Positions 54,475-62,706 of a stretch of DNA of 64,000 bases are shown piece by piece (position 1 is the first letter of the stretch; every line of letters begins with the position of its first letter). The stretch spans positions 48,934-112,933 of the forward strand of contig NZ_BAAAYL010000004.1 of the NCBI RefSeq assembly GCF_039536205.1, given 5' to 3'. The notes below the pieces were generated by a model. The model was given only the letters and a program-made list of their open reading frames with translations. It ran no database searches and was not told the origin of the DNA. The translations under genes and the position numbers were made by a program. The stretch comes from Streptomyces sannanensis (lineage in GTDB: Bacteria > Actinomycetota > Actinomycetes > Streptomycetales > Streptomycetaceae).

Positions 54475-54996
54475 ATGGCGTCGGTGCTGGGAATGCTGGA
54501 GGAGCGGGAGACAGCGGCCCGGGTGCGGGTGGAAGGGCTGCGGGAGGAAGTCGCGCGGCTGGCGGGGGTGTTGGAGGCCGCGGAGATCGAGCTGGACCGG
54601 CGGGTGATCGCGCGGGAGGAGCTGGTCGAGGCCCTGGCGGCCTCGGCTGCCGAGACCACCGCCGTGACCGAGGCGGAAACCGTGTCCTCGCCCGCGCCGG
54701 TGCCGGGCTCGATCGTTCCGCCTTGGCGCGAGGGACTGCCGGTGACAGTGCTGGCGCTGGACTACCAGCGGATTCTGGGCGTGCTCGACGAGCGGCAGCC
54801 CGCGGGCCAAGGGCCGCTGAAGGCCAGGGAGATCACGGTTCAGCTGGGCCTGGAGGCAACGTCGGCGAAGGTCGAGGGGGTGCGCTCGAAGGCCCGGCGT
54901 CTGGCGGAGCGCGGGTGGCTCCTGCAGGAGACGTCGGGGGCATTCAGCGTCGGCCGGCGGCCCGTGGCCGTGCCAGACGCCGGCCCATCCGCGTGA
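54475..54996 (+). CDS. Hypothetical helical protein
   Basis: A 173-residue protein: [40 protein letters not shown] (a coiled coil), a Pro-rich linker, then [40 protein letters not shown] and [18 protein letters not shown], which look like a winged helix. GAGGAG 6 bp upstream selects ATG 54475 over an earlier TTG. Such proteins often accompany Streptomyces insertion sequences. Its 3' end overlaps, antiparallel, the end of an IS5-type transposase gene. Confidence 0.65.
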   Translation: MASVLGMLEERETAARVRVEGLREEVARLAGVLEAAEIELDRRVIAREELVEALAASAAETTAVTEAETVSSPAPVPGSIVPPWREGLPVTVLALDYQRILGVLDERQPAGQGPLKAREITVQLGLEATSAKVEGVRSKARRLAERGWLLQETSGAFSVGRRPVAVPDAGPSA

Positions 54997-55093
54997 CCAT
55001 CGACCACCGGATCATCGCCTCGCTGCTGGCCGGCAACGTCTCGTAGTCCCGGGCCAGTCGGCGCGAATGCATCAGCCACGCGAACGTGCGCTC
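54944..55093 (-). pseudogene. C-terminal part of the split IS5-type transposase
   Basis: The minus strand reads [40 protein letters not shown] to a stop at 54944-54946. The N-terminal part lies at 57585-58232. The serine-recombinase element sits between, exactly between codons V-A-E and R-T-F. Joined, the two parts restore [20 protein letters not shown], the normal family sequence. Confidence 0.82.
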
Positions 55094-55120
55094 CATCGTC
55101 CAAGCACACTGCGCTTATGG
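55091..55120. promoter_or_regulatory. attL-type junction of the serine-recombinase element
   Basis: CTC core followed by the element arm CATCGTCCAAGCACACTGCG. Together with the right junction it reconstructs an attP of about 55 bp whose two arms match at 20 of 26 positions as inverted repeats around CTC, the typical architecture of large serine integrase sites. Confidence 0.65.
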
Positions 55121-55273
55121 ATAGTCAAAGCAGTGAGCGGATGCCGATAATCGGCCGTGAGGGCCTGCAGCGGTTGGTCGCTGTGGCCCGACGGTTGCGG
55201 GGCCGGCTGAGTGACGAGGGGAACGGGTCGTCATGCGCGACGACAGTGACGTCGGCCCCAGAGCCGAATTCCG

Positions 55274-55405
55274 GTGGTGCCGGACGGGCAGGTGTGGGCG
55301 GCGCTGCCGGAGGTGAACCGGCAGGCGGTGGTGGGGCAGTTGGTGCGGCTGGCGAGCCGCGCGTTGTCGGCCGCCGCGATGGCGAGTGAGCGGGACCGGC
55401 GATGA
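55274..55405 (+). CDS. Small frame coupled to the recombinase
   Basis: A 43-codon frame from GTG 55274: VVPDGQVWAALPEVNRQAVV then GQLVRLASRALSAAAMASER DRR and TGA at 55403-55405, overlapping the recombinase ATG (55402) as ATGA. Translational coupling and gene-like composition suggest that it is expressed, perhaps as a helper or directionality protein, or it is the tail of a decayed gene. No ribosome site is obvious. Confidence 0.45.
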   Translation: MVPDGQVWAALPEVNRQAVVGQLVRLASRALSAAAMASERDRR

Positions 55406-57564
55406 CCTCGGTGATGCCGTGGGAGCGGCCCGGCAGCAAGATCGACGACCGTCACCTGCAGCGGCTCGCGGTGATCTATGTCCGCCAGTCCACCCGCCAG
55501 CAGCTCGTCGACCACAAGGAGTCGACCCGGTTGCAGTACGCCCTGGTGGACCGGGCGGTCGCGCTGGGCTGGCAGGCGGACCGGGTCCTGGTGATCGACG
55601 AGGACCTGGGCAAGTCGGGGTCGAGTACGGTCGCCCGCACCGGCTTCCAGCGTCTGGTCACCGAGATCGGGCTGGACCACGTCGGTCTCGTGCTGGGGAT
55701 CGAGATGTCCCGTCTGGCCCGCTCCGGCAGGGACTGGTATCAGCTGATCGAGCTGTGCGCCCTGTCGGGTGCGTTACTGGCGGACACCGACGGGGTCTAC
55801 GACCCGGCCGAGTACAACGACAGGCTGCTGCTGGGGCTCAAGGGCACGATGAGTGAGGCCGAACTTCACCTGATCAAGCAGCGGATGTGGAGCGGGCGCC
55901 TGAACAAGGCCCGCCGTGGCGAGCTGGCCTTCCCCCTGCCCAGTGGCTATGTCCGCCGCCCGTCGGGGGAGGTGGCCCTGGACCCGGACGAGCAGGTGCA
56001 GACCGTGATCCGCCTGATCTTCGCGCAGTTCGAGCGGCTCGGCACATTGCATGGCGTCCTGCGTTATCTCGTCGACCATGACATCCAGTTGGGCATCCGG
56101 CTGCGGGAGGGGCCGGACAAGGGCACCCTGGAATGGCGAAGGCCGAACCGGATGACGCTGCAGAACCTGCTGCACAATCCTGCCTATGCCGGCATCTATG
56201 CCTACGGGCGGCGCCGGGTCGACCCGCGCCGCCAGGACCCGGCCCGGCCGAGCACCGGACGGGTCGTCCGCTCCCGGGACGGATGGCATGTGATGATCCC
56301 GAATGTCCTGCCCGCTTACATCAGCGTCGCCCAGTTCGAGGCGAACGAGGCGAAGCTGGCGGCCAACCGTGCCCGCGCCGAAGCCATGGGCGCGGTGCGA
56401 GGCGGCCCCGCGCTCGCGGCCGGGCTGGTGCACTGCGGACGCTGCAACCGGCGCATGAGCGTGCGCTACCACACCCAACACAGCAAGGCCCTGCCCGAGT
56501 ACGTGTGCGCTCGGGACATGACCAACTACGGCGCGGAGAAGAGCTGCCAGCTGCTCAACTCCGCCTGCGTGGACGCCTTCGTCGAGCAGCAGGTTCTCAC
56601 GGCGCTGACGCCCGCCGCCGTCGAGGTGTCCCTGCGGGCGGCCGACCAGGTCCTGGCCGAGCGGGCCGAGCTGGAACGGGTATGGTCGCAGCGGTTGGAG
56701 CGCGCCGCGCAGGACGCCGACCGGGCCCGCCGCAGCCATCACCTCGCCGAACCGGAGAACCGCCTGGTCGTGCGCCAGCTGGAGAAGGAGTGGGAGGACG
56801 CACTGGCCGTCCAGCAGCGGCTCCGCGAGGACTACGACCGCTTCACCCGCAGCAGCCCGCACATCCTCACTCCGGCCGAACGGCAGACCATCACGGCTCT
56901 GGCCGGCGACATCGAGGGTTTATGGCGTGCGCACAGCACCACGACAGCGGACCGCAAGGAGATCGTCCGCGCGGTCGTCGACAAGGTCGTCGTCACCGTG
57001 CTCGGCACCAGCGAGCGAGTGAAGGTCACGATCGTCTGGGCCGGCGGGACCACTACAGCGGGAGAGGTCATCCGCCCGGTCCAGCGGCTGGAACAGCTCA
57101 GCTACTACCCGCAACTGACCGATCGGATCCGCGAACTCGCAGGCCAGGGCATCGGCGCCAACGGGATCGCCGACCGCCTGGAGACCGAGGGATTCCGGCC
57201 CGCGAAGGGCGGCAAACGGATCTCCGCAGCCACCGTCCGCGACCTCATGCGCCGCCTCGCCTGCCCCGCAGGCCGCGTCCACCGGCACCGCCCCGCACCA
57301 CCTGGCGAGGAGCCCGGCCCGGACGAGTGGTGGCTCAAGCACCTGGCCGCCGAGCTGAACATGACCACCTCCACCCTCTACGCCTGGATCAACCGCGGCT
57401 GGATCACCACCCGCCAGGAGAGCCGCTGGCCCCACCGCCTCATCGCCCACGCCGACCAGCGAGAACTCGCCGAACTCCGCGAACGCCGCACCCGTCCGCC
57501 CGGCTGGTACAGCCGCCGCATCTGGACCGAGACCCCCGAAACAGCAGAGCAACAGACTCCATGA
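55402..57564 (+). CDS. Large serine recombinase
   Basis: A 720-residue recombinase. Resolvase domain ~20-165: AVIYVRQSTRQQ with catalytic Ser30, GIEMSRLARSGRDW, GTMSEAELHLIKQRM. Recombinase domain ~180-300: FPLPSGYVRRPSGEVALDPD, RPNRMTLQNLLHNPAYAGIY. Zinc ribbon ~345-390: VHCGRCNRRMSVRYH plus later Cys in CARDMTN and CQLL. A long coiled-coil insertion follows, then extra C-terminal HTH-like segments (LTDRIRELAGQGIGANGIAD, LNMTTSTLYAWINRGWITT). Longer than phage integrases such as phiC31 by ~100 residues. It should cut and join the CTC-centred att sites flanking its own element. Confidence 0.92.
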   Translation: MTSVMPWERPGSKIDDRHLQRLAVIYVRQSTRQQLVDHKESTRLQYALVDRAVALGWQADRVLVIDEDLGKSGSSTVARTGFQRLVTEIGLDHVGLVLGIEMSRLARSGRDWYQLIELCALSGALLADTDGVYDPAEYNDRLLLGLKGTMSEAELHLIKQRMWSGRLNKARRGELAFPLPSGYVRRPSGEVALDPDEQVQTVIRLIFAQFERLGTLHGVLRYLVDHDIQLGIRLREGPDKGTLEWRRPNRMTLQNLLHNPAYAGIYAYGRRRVDPRRQDPARPSTGRVVRSRDGWHVMIPNVLPAYISVAQFEANEAKLAANRARAEAMGAVRGGPALAAGLVHCGRCNRRMSVRYHTQHSKALPEYVCARDMTNYGAEKSCQLLNSACVDAFVEQQVLTALTPAAVEVSLRAADQVLAERAELERVWSQRLERAAQDADRARRSHHLAEPENRLVVRQLEKEWEDALAVQQRLREDYDRFTRSSPHILTPAERQTITALAGDIEGLWRAHSTTTADRKEIVRAVVDKVVVTVLGTSERVKVTIVWAGGTTTAGEVIRPVQRLEQLSYYPQLTDRIRELAGQGIGANGIADRLETEGFRPAKGGKRISAATVRDLMRRLACPAGRVHRHRPAPPGEEPGPDEWWLKHLAAELNMTTSTLYAWINRGWITTRQESRWPHRLIAHADQRELAELRERRTRPPGWYSRRIWTETPETAEQQTP

Positions 57565-57587
57565 GTGCACTGTGCTTGACAGATCTC
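57561..57587. promoter_or_regulatory. attR-type junction of the serine-recombinase element
   Basis: ATGAGTGCACTGTGCTTGAC then AGAT and the CTC core, just beyond the recombinase start-to-stop. Outside the core, TGCCACCCAGCGC is transposase sequence (codons for RWVA on the minus strand). Confidence 0.65.
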
Positions 57588-58232
57588 TGCCACCCAGCGC
57601 CTGGGCAGCACCACGAACCCCTCCATGTTGTCGGTGCGTTTGACGATCTCCAAGGTCAGCGCGAGTTTCTGACGGCACCAGTCGACGAGGGAGCCGGTGT
57701 AGCCGCCGTCGGCCCAGACGAGAGTGATGTCGCGGTGCAGGCGGCGCAGCCGCATCAGCAGGCCCGCGGCGGCGTCCCGGTCGCCGATGTTCGCGGCGGT
57801 GACCGCGACAACCAGGAGCAGGCCGAGGCAGTCGGTCACGATGTGCCGCTTGCGCCCGGGTACCTTCTTCCCGCCGTCGTAGCCGCGTGAGGAGGCCGGC
57901 ACCGTCGCGGCGGCCCGCACCGACTGTGCGTCGATGATCCCCGCCGTGGGCTCGGCCTCACGGCCTTCGTGTTCCCTCACCCGTGCGCGCAGCCGGTCGT
58001 GGAACTCGGTGATCAGCCCGTGCTCGCGCCAGCGGCGGAAGAAGGCGTAGACGCGGCCCCAGTCGGGGAGTCCGCGGGCATCGCCCGCCACGAGATCCCG
58101 CCCGCGACCAGGTAGCGGATCGCGTCCAGCAGTTGGCGGTGGCAGTAGCCTTCCGGCCGTCCGCCTTTGCCCTGGAGCCAGGCCGGCACCGGCAGCAACG
58201 GCCGGATGGCCGCCCACTCCGTATCCGTCATG
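57585..58232 (-). pseudogene. N-terminal part of the split IS5-type transposase
   Basis: From ATG 58232: TDTEWAAIRPLLPVPAWLQG, QLLDAIRYLVAGGISWRAMP, then a one-base deletion near 58068 shifts the frame, and the protein continues WGRVYAFFRRWREHGLITEF, GIIDAQSVRAAATVPASSRG (first Asp), GRKRHIVTDCLGLLLVVAVT, LVWADGGYTGSLVDWCRQKL (second Asp) and GFVVLPRRWVAE. It was thus damaged both by a frameshift and by the inserted element. Confidence 0.82.
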
Positions 58233-58317
58233 TCCGACGGATACCGGCGTTCCCGGTCGGGACGGTCGGCCGCGTTGCCGTACACGTGCGCGAGGCAATC
58301 ACACGATGGAGCAGCCG

Positions 58318-58500
58318 AGTTGAACTGGACGGGCTCGGACGCGTACAACAACGACACCAGGGCCTCCCGGCACTGCTCGGTTAGATTCGCATCCCCGAGC
58401 TACCGAGGGGCCCTGTCTTCATGCACGCACAACGGGAAGATCACCCCGACGGGAAACCTGTTCGACCCCCACGTTCCATGATCGGTTGAGATACGGCTTC
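58318..58500 (+). repeat. Fragment of an exported-protein-like gene tail, copy 2
   Basis: Encodes NWTGSDAYNNDTRASRHCSV, RFASPSYRGALSSCTHNGKI and TPTGNLFDPHVP, the counterpart of 27998-28195, and shares its 3' noncoding sequence to about GATACGGCTTCTG. It directly adjoins the start side of the split IS5-type transposase. Confidence 0.65.
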
Positions 58501-58605
58501 TGAGCCTCTACCAAGTCGTCCGCGAACTGCAGACCCTGCTCGCAGCCTGGACCGGCGCCTGCCCCACCTGCCACCGCGACATACCAACACTCGCGCCAAC
58601 CTGAC
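58501..58605 (+). pseudogene. Short C-terminal coding relic
   Basis: The plus strand reads LSLYQVVRELQTLLAAWTGA then CPTCHRDIPTLAPT and a stop. The CPTCHRD end looks like a transposase tail, but I cannot assign the family. It lies between the preceding gene-tail repeat and the IS427-type element. Confidence 0.35.
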
Positions 58606-58639
58606 CAAGCACTACTAGGGCCTGTGTGATGTCGTGATC

Positions 58640-58937
58640 AATCGGCTGCTTGCAAGAGATCTTCGAGCCAGATCATCGAAGCACGGAGTTCGAGGCCGGC
58701 GACGTAGCTCTCGGGTGTTTTGTCGAAGCGTGTGGCGATGCCGCGCCAGTCCTTCAGCCGGTTGATCAGGCGCTCGACGGCGTTCCGTTCCTTGTAGAGG
58801 TCGGCGTCGTGGCTGACCGGCCGCCCGCCCTGGCTGCCTTTCTTCTTGCGGTTGGCGGCCTGGTCCTTCTTCTCCGGGATGACCGCCTTGATGTGGCATT
58901 TGCGCGGGTAGGCGCGATTGGCGCGGGACGAGTAGGC
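58640..58937 (-). pseudogene. IS427-type transposase, C-terminal part
   Basis: The minus strand reads SSRANRAYPRKCHIKAVIPE, KKDQAANRKKKGSQGGRPVS, YKERNAVERLINRLKDWRGI (catalytic Glu) and LRASMIWLEDLLQAAD to the stop. It continues from the N-terminal part at 60707: ...AADK|AYSSR... once the IS110 element is removed. Confidence 0.82.
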
Positions 58938-58939
58938 CT

Positions 58940-59420
58940 AATGGGGCGCGAAGGACGGTAAACGAGCCCAGTTCCCCGCCTCCCTGGGAAGGGGTGCTGG
59001 CAGCGCGGAGCCGGCTTTCAGGGCGCGAGCCGAGCCTTTGAGTATGCCCGGACCTTGGAGTCCTTTGACAAGACGAGGTCGGCTTCGCGCCCATCGGTGT
59101 GCTTCGAGATGTTCAGGACGAGGCGGGATCCGCTGGCAAGAGCCTCCAAGCGGTCGCGTTGATGCAGTGAAGGGGCGTCTTTGGCCGCTGTGCTACCGGT
59201 CGGTCCGAGATGCGGTTCGCTGTCCGCAGTCTGAGCCGGTTGTGCGGATTACCTCTCACCTCTGCCTTGAGCTCCCAGCTCTGAAGCAGACCGAGGGCCG
59301 CATGACTCGCTGGGGTTGCGAACGGCTGGTGGGATGACGTGCCTTGAGCACTTCCATTAGGGAGCACGCGCACCCTGCAAGGCTCTGGCCTGGGGAAAAG
59401 CCGCGACGAAGGAGGGCTGG
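58940..59420 (+). ncRNA. IS110 left noncoding region, possible bridge RNA locus
   Basis: No gene is present in 481 bp ahead of the transposase. In the IS110 group the 5' noncoding end is known to encode a structured bridge RNA with loops that pair to donor and target. Several potential stems are visible (for example GGACCTTGGAGTCC near 59050). I could not delimit the RNA or verify its guide loops by eye, so this is an inference from family knowledge. Confidence 0.4.
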
Positions 59421-60686
59421 ATGGAGATCACCGAATTAATGACGCCCGTGTTCTGTGGGGTGGACTGGGCCGAAGACCACCACGACATCGCGCTGGTCGA
59501 TGCCGGGGGAAAGCAACTCGCCAAAGTGCGGATCACTGACGATGCGGCAGGGTTCGGCCAGCTCACCGCCCTGCTCACCGAACACGGCGACAGCGAGGGC
59601 GCCCCGATCCCCGTGGCGATCGAGACCTCTCGAGGGCTCCTCGTCGCCTGCCTGCGGGCCACCGGCCGGCCGGTCTTCGCGATCAATCCGCTGGCGGTCG
59701 CCCGCTACCGGGACCGGCACTCTGTCGCCCGGAAGAAGTCCGACGCCGTCGACGCCGCGGCACTGGCCAACATTCTGCGGACCGACATGGCAGCCCATCG
59801 GCCGCTGCCTGCAGATTCCGAGCTTGTGCAGGCCATTGCCGTGCTTGCGCGGGCCCAGCAGGACGCCGTCTGGGACCGCGGCCAGGCCCACAACAAGCTC
59901 CGCTCACAGCTACGCGAGTTCTACCCGGCCATCCTGGAGGCCTTCGCCCAGCACAAGCACGGTCTGTGTTCACGGGAGGCCCGCACCATCCTGGCCGCCG
60001 CCCCGACACCGACGATGGCCGCGACGCTAACCCGACGGCGGCTGCAGGCCCTGCTCAAGCAAGCCGGCCGAGTGCGCGGCATCCAGGCCGAAGCCGACAG
60101 GATCCACGAGGTCTTCCAGCGTGACTATCTCCACCAGCTTCCGCAGGTCGAAGCAGCTCTCGGCCAGCAGACGTCCGCCCTGCTTCGGCAACTGAACACC
60201 GCCTGCCACAACGCCGACCAGCTCGAAGAAGCCACCGCCCAGACCTTCGACGACCACCCGGATGCGCCGGTCATCCGCAGCTTTCCGGGCCTCGGATCCT
60301 TAACCGGCGCCCGGGTCCTTGCGGAGATCGGTGATGACCGGAGCCGGTTCGCAACGGCCGGTTCGCTGAAGGCCTACGCCGGAAGCGCCCCGGTCACTCG
60401 GGCCAGCGGCAAGAGCTGCGTGGTCATGAGCCGACGGGTCAAGAATCAGCGGCTGGCCGCTGTCGGCTACGTGTGGGCCTTCGTCTCCCTCACCAGGTCA
60501 CCAGGCGCCAGAGCACACTACGACCGTCGCAGGAAAGCCGGCGACCGCCACGTCGCCGCACAAAGGAACCTGTTCAACCGCTTCATGGGCATGCTCTTCC
60601 ACTGTCTCCAGCACGGCCATGCCTACGACGAAGCGACCGCCTTTCCGCACCAGCAGTCAGCACAGCTCTCCGCCGAAGCAGCTTGA
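59421..60686 (+). CDS. IS110-family recombinase (transposase)
   Basis: A 421-residue protein. The N-terminal RuvC-like DEDD domain is visible: VFCGVDWAEDHHDIALVDA (Asp14), PVAIETSRGLLVACLRATG (Glu), and SVARKKSDAVDAAALANILR (Asp pair). A coiled middle follows, then the C-terminal domain: RSFPGLGSLTGARVLAEIGD, AGSLKAYAGSAPVTRASGKS (the conserved Ser region), KAGDRHVAAQRNLFNRFMGM. GAAGGAGG precedes the ATG. It is intact and may be active. A relic of a similar C-terminus lies at 14363-14500. Confidence 0.92.
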   Translation: MEITELMTPVFCGVDWAEDHHDIALVDAGGKQLAKVRITDDAAGFGQLTALLTEHGDSEGAPIPVAIETSRGLLVACLRATGRPVFAINPLAVARYRDRHSVARKKSDAVDAAALANILRTDMAAHRPLPADSELVQAIAVLARAQQDAVWDRGQAHNKLRSQLREFYPAILEAFAQHKHGLCSREARTILAAAPTPTMAATLTRRRLQALLKQAGRVRGIQAEADRIHEVFQRDYLHQLPQVEAALGQQTSALLRQLNTACHNADQLEEATAQTFDDHPDAPVIRSFPGLGSLTGARVLAEIGDDRSRFATAGSLKAYAGSAPVTRASGKSCVVMSRRVKNQRLAAVGYVWAFVSLTRSPGARAHYDRRRKAGDRHVAAQRNLFNRFMGMLFHCLQHGHAYDEATAFPHQQSAQLSAEAA

Positions 60687-60706
60687 CGCTTATCCGCGTG
60701 GGATGT

Positions 60707-61459
60707 CTTGTCCGCGGCGACCGCGCCCGGCCGGGTGCGGGGCCGGCCGACCGGCAGACGGACGCGGATCTTGTTCAGCACGGGGATGAACTGGGGGCTG
60801 TCCGCGGCCTGCCCGGCGGTCAGGACGAACGACAGCGGCCGGCGCTTACGATCGGCGGCGAGATGAATCTTGCTGGTCAGTCCACCGCGGGACCTGCCGA
60901 GCAGGGCTTCCTTCAGGCGGAGCCTGCGTCGGCGGCGGACGCGTCGGCGTTCTTCCCGTTCAGGATCGTTTCCGCCGTCCCGCCCGTTCTGTTCCCCTTC
61001 GTCGCCCCCCTTTTGCCGGGCCTGCTCCTGCTCGGTGGCGGCCTCCTCGAGAGCCTCCATGACGTCCTTGTCGACGAGCATCCCGGCGGCGTCGTGGTGA
61101 GCACGGGCGGTTGTGGAGTCCACGCTGACCAGGGACAAGTCTGTCTTGCCCTGGCGGGCGGCTTCGGCAATCAGGCCCTCCAGCAAGGCAGTGAAGACAC
61201 CGGCATTCCGCCAGACCCGGAAGCGTCCGTAGACGGTCGGCCAGGGCCCGAACTCGCCCGGCATCTCGCGCCACTGCGCGCCTGTCCTGAACCGCCAGAT
61301 CACCTCCTCGAACTGGTCCCTCAGCCGCTCGGGGTACGGGCCGTACTCGCCTATTGGCAGGAACGTCTCGATCAACTTCCACTGTTCGTCGGTGAGTTGC
61401 CTGCGCGTCACGACTGTCTTCCTACCGGATCCGCCTTCCAGACGGATCCGGGTCGACAA
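60707..61459 (-). pseudogene. IS427-type transposase, N-terminal part
   Basis: The minus strand reads RRQLTDEQWKLIETFLPIGE, WRFRTGAQWREMPGEFGPWP, LSLVSVDSTTARAHHDAAGM (first Asp), then in the second half LLGRSRGGLTSKIHLAADRK, GQAADSPQFIPVLNKIRVRL and AVAADK, where IS110 interrupts. Here both halves lie in a single frame, unlike the 22711-23812 relative, so no frameshift would be needed. Confidence 0.82.
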
Positions 61460-61484
61460 AATTGATCACGACATCACACAGGCC

Positions 61485-62438
61485 CTAGTTGTACTGACCC
61501 GTGAGGTTAGGGACGCGGCTGGCGGGTGGTTGGCCCTTGAGCGCGGTGTGTCCGCGGTGGTGATTGTAGGTGTGCAGCCAGGCGGGGTATGCCTCGCGTC
61601 GCTCGGTCTCGCTCCGGTAGGGCTGTGCGTAGGCCCATTCGTCGAGGAGGGTGCGGTTGAACCTCTCGACTTTCCCGTTGGTCTGGGGCCGGTAGGGGCG
61701 GGTCCGCTTGTGTGAAATCCCTTGCTCTGTGAGGCAGTTGCGCCACAGGTGGGATTTATAGCAGGAGCCGTTGTCGGTCAGGACGCGTTCGACGGTGATC
61801 CCGGCCTGGGCGAAGAAGGCGTGGGCCCGCTGCCAGAATCCGACGGCGGTCTCCTTCTTCTCGTCGCCGAGGATCTCGCTGTAGGCGAGGCGGGAGTGGT
61901 CGTCGACGGCGTTGTGCAGGTAGCTGTAACCGACGCCGGAGCGGGTCTTGCGGCCGGCCTGGCGTCCGAGGGTCTTGTGGCCTCCGCCGTCGGGGATGTT
62001 GCCGAGCTTCTTGATGTCCACGTGCACCAGTTCGCCGGGGCGTTCACGTTCGTAGCGGCGTATGACGCGGCCGGTGGCACGGTCCAGGTGGGTCAGACGG
62101 GCCAGGCCGTAGCGGGTCAGGACCCGGTGGACGGTCGCGGGGTTCAGCCCGAGAAGGTAGGCGATGCGGGCCGGCCCCCACCGGCGCAGGACGCGGACCT
62201 TGATGATGCGCCGCTCGGTGCGGGTCGGGGTCCGGCGCGGGCTGCGCTGCGGGCGTGAGGACCGGTCGGTCATGCCTGCCTCGCCCAGCTCGAGGTAGCG
62301 GCCGGCCCACCGCTGGGCTGTCGTGGGTGAGACCTGGAAGCGTTCGGCGGCCCGGCGCAGGGTCCAGCCCTCGTCGACGACGCAGCGGGCCAGGCGCAGG
62401 CGGCCGGTTTCGCTCAGGGGTGCATTACGGTGGGGCAC
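61485..62438 (-). CDS. IS481-family transposase
   Basis: A 317-residue transposase: VPHRNAPLSETGRLRLARCV, VDEGWTLRRAAERFQVSPTT (HTH), and the rve core GELVHVDIKKLGNIPDGGGH (Asp), VERVLTDNGSCYKSHLWRNC (Asp), PYRPQTNGKVERFNRTLLDE (Glu) with the tail YNHHRGHTALKGQPPASRVP. GTG 62438 matches the family start. The stop codon TAG overlaps the terminal TA of the adjoining IS427-type element, so the last residues or left end may have been altered. Otherwise intact. About 270 bp (62439-62706) separate it from fabV without a recognised gene. Confidence 0.88.
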   Translation of the reverse strand: MPHRNAPLSETGRLRLARCVVDEGWTLRRAAERFQVSPTTAQRWAGRYLELGEAGMTDRSSRPQRSPRRTPTRTERRIIKVRVLRRWGPARIAYLLGLNPATVHRVLTRYGLARLTHLDRATGRVIRRYERERPGELVHVDIKKLGNIPDGGGHKTLGRQAGRKTRSGVGYSYLHNAVDDHSRLAYSEILGDEKKETAVGFWQRAHAFFAQAGITVERVLTDNGSCYKSHLWRNCLTEQGISHKRTRPYRPQTNGKVERFNRTLLDEWAYAQPYRSETERREAYPAWLHTYNHHRGHTALKGQPPASRVPNLTGQYN

Positions 62439-62706
62439 GAGGGCCTTTCTGTTGCTGGTGCAGATGTCGCAATCCACACCAGGCCAGAAGGCCCTCACCC
62501 ATTTCAAGATTGGTCAGCCGTGACCCCTGTCACTGTCCACAACCTCCCGAGACAGAACACCTAGTGGGGAACCCTCCAAGCCCGGATAGACATCGTTGTG
62601 CCGGTCAAGATCACCGTGTTCACCCGCACGGCCGCAGACTTGAAGTACGGGGTGGCCGTGGCGGCCGCCGCGTCCTTGTCCGTGACGACACCTGGGACAC
62701 CACACC

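Larger units (their letters stand above)
55091..57587. mobile_element. Integrative element with large serine recombinase, ~2.5 kb
   Basis: The element is flanked by CTC (55091-55093 and 57585-57587), the only sequence shared by both junctions. Deleting it with one CTC restores the interrupted transposase reading frame. Its ends are related inverted sequences: inside the left end CCAAGCACACTGCGCTTATG; inside the right end, reversed, TCAAGCACAGTGCACTCATG. It carries the recombinase gene and a short upstream frame only. Confidence 0.82.
58938..60708 (+). mobile_element. IS110-family element, complete
   Basis: The element is flanked by CT at 58938-58939 and 60707-60708; removing it with one CT rebuilds GAGTAGGCCTTGTCCGCGG, the uninterrupted transposase sequence. 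There are no inverted repeats or longer duplication, as expected for IS110. The 480 bp between the left edge and the transposase start (58940-59420) are noncoding and long enough to encode the bridge RNA known from this family. Confidence 0.82.
58616..61487 (-). mobile_element. IS427-type IS5-family element split by IS110
   Basis: Perfect 27-bp inverted repeats (start TAGGGCCTGTGTGATGTCGT) at 58616-58642 and 61461-61487 define the element. Its transposase is divided: C-terminal part 58640-58937, N-terminal part 60707-61459, with an IS110 element between. The terminal TA at 61486-61487 lies inside the stop codon of the neighbouring IS481 transposase. It differs in sequence from the 22711-23812 element. 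Confidence 0.88.
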
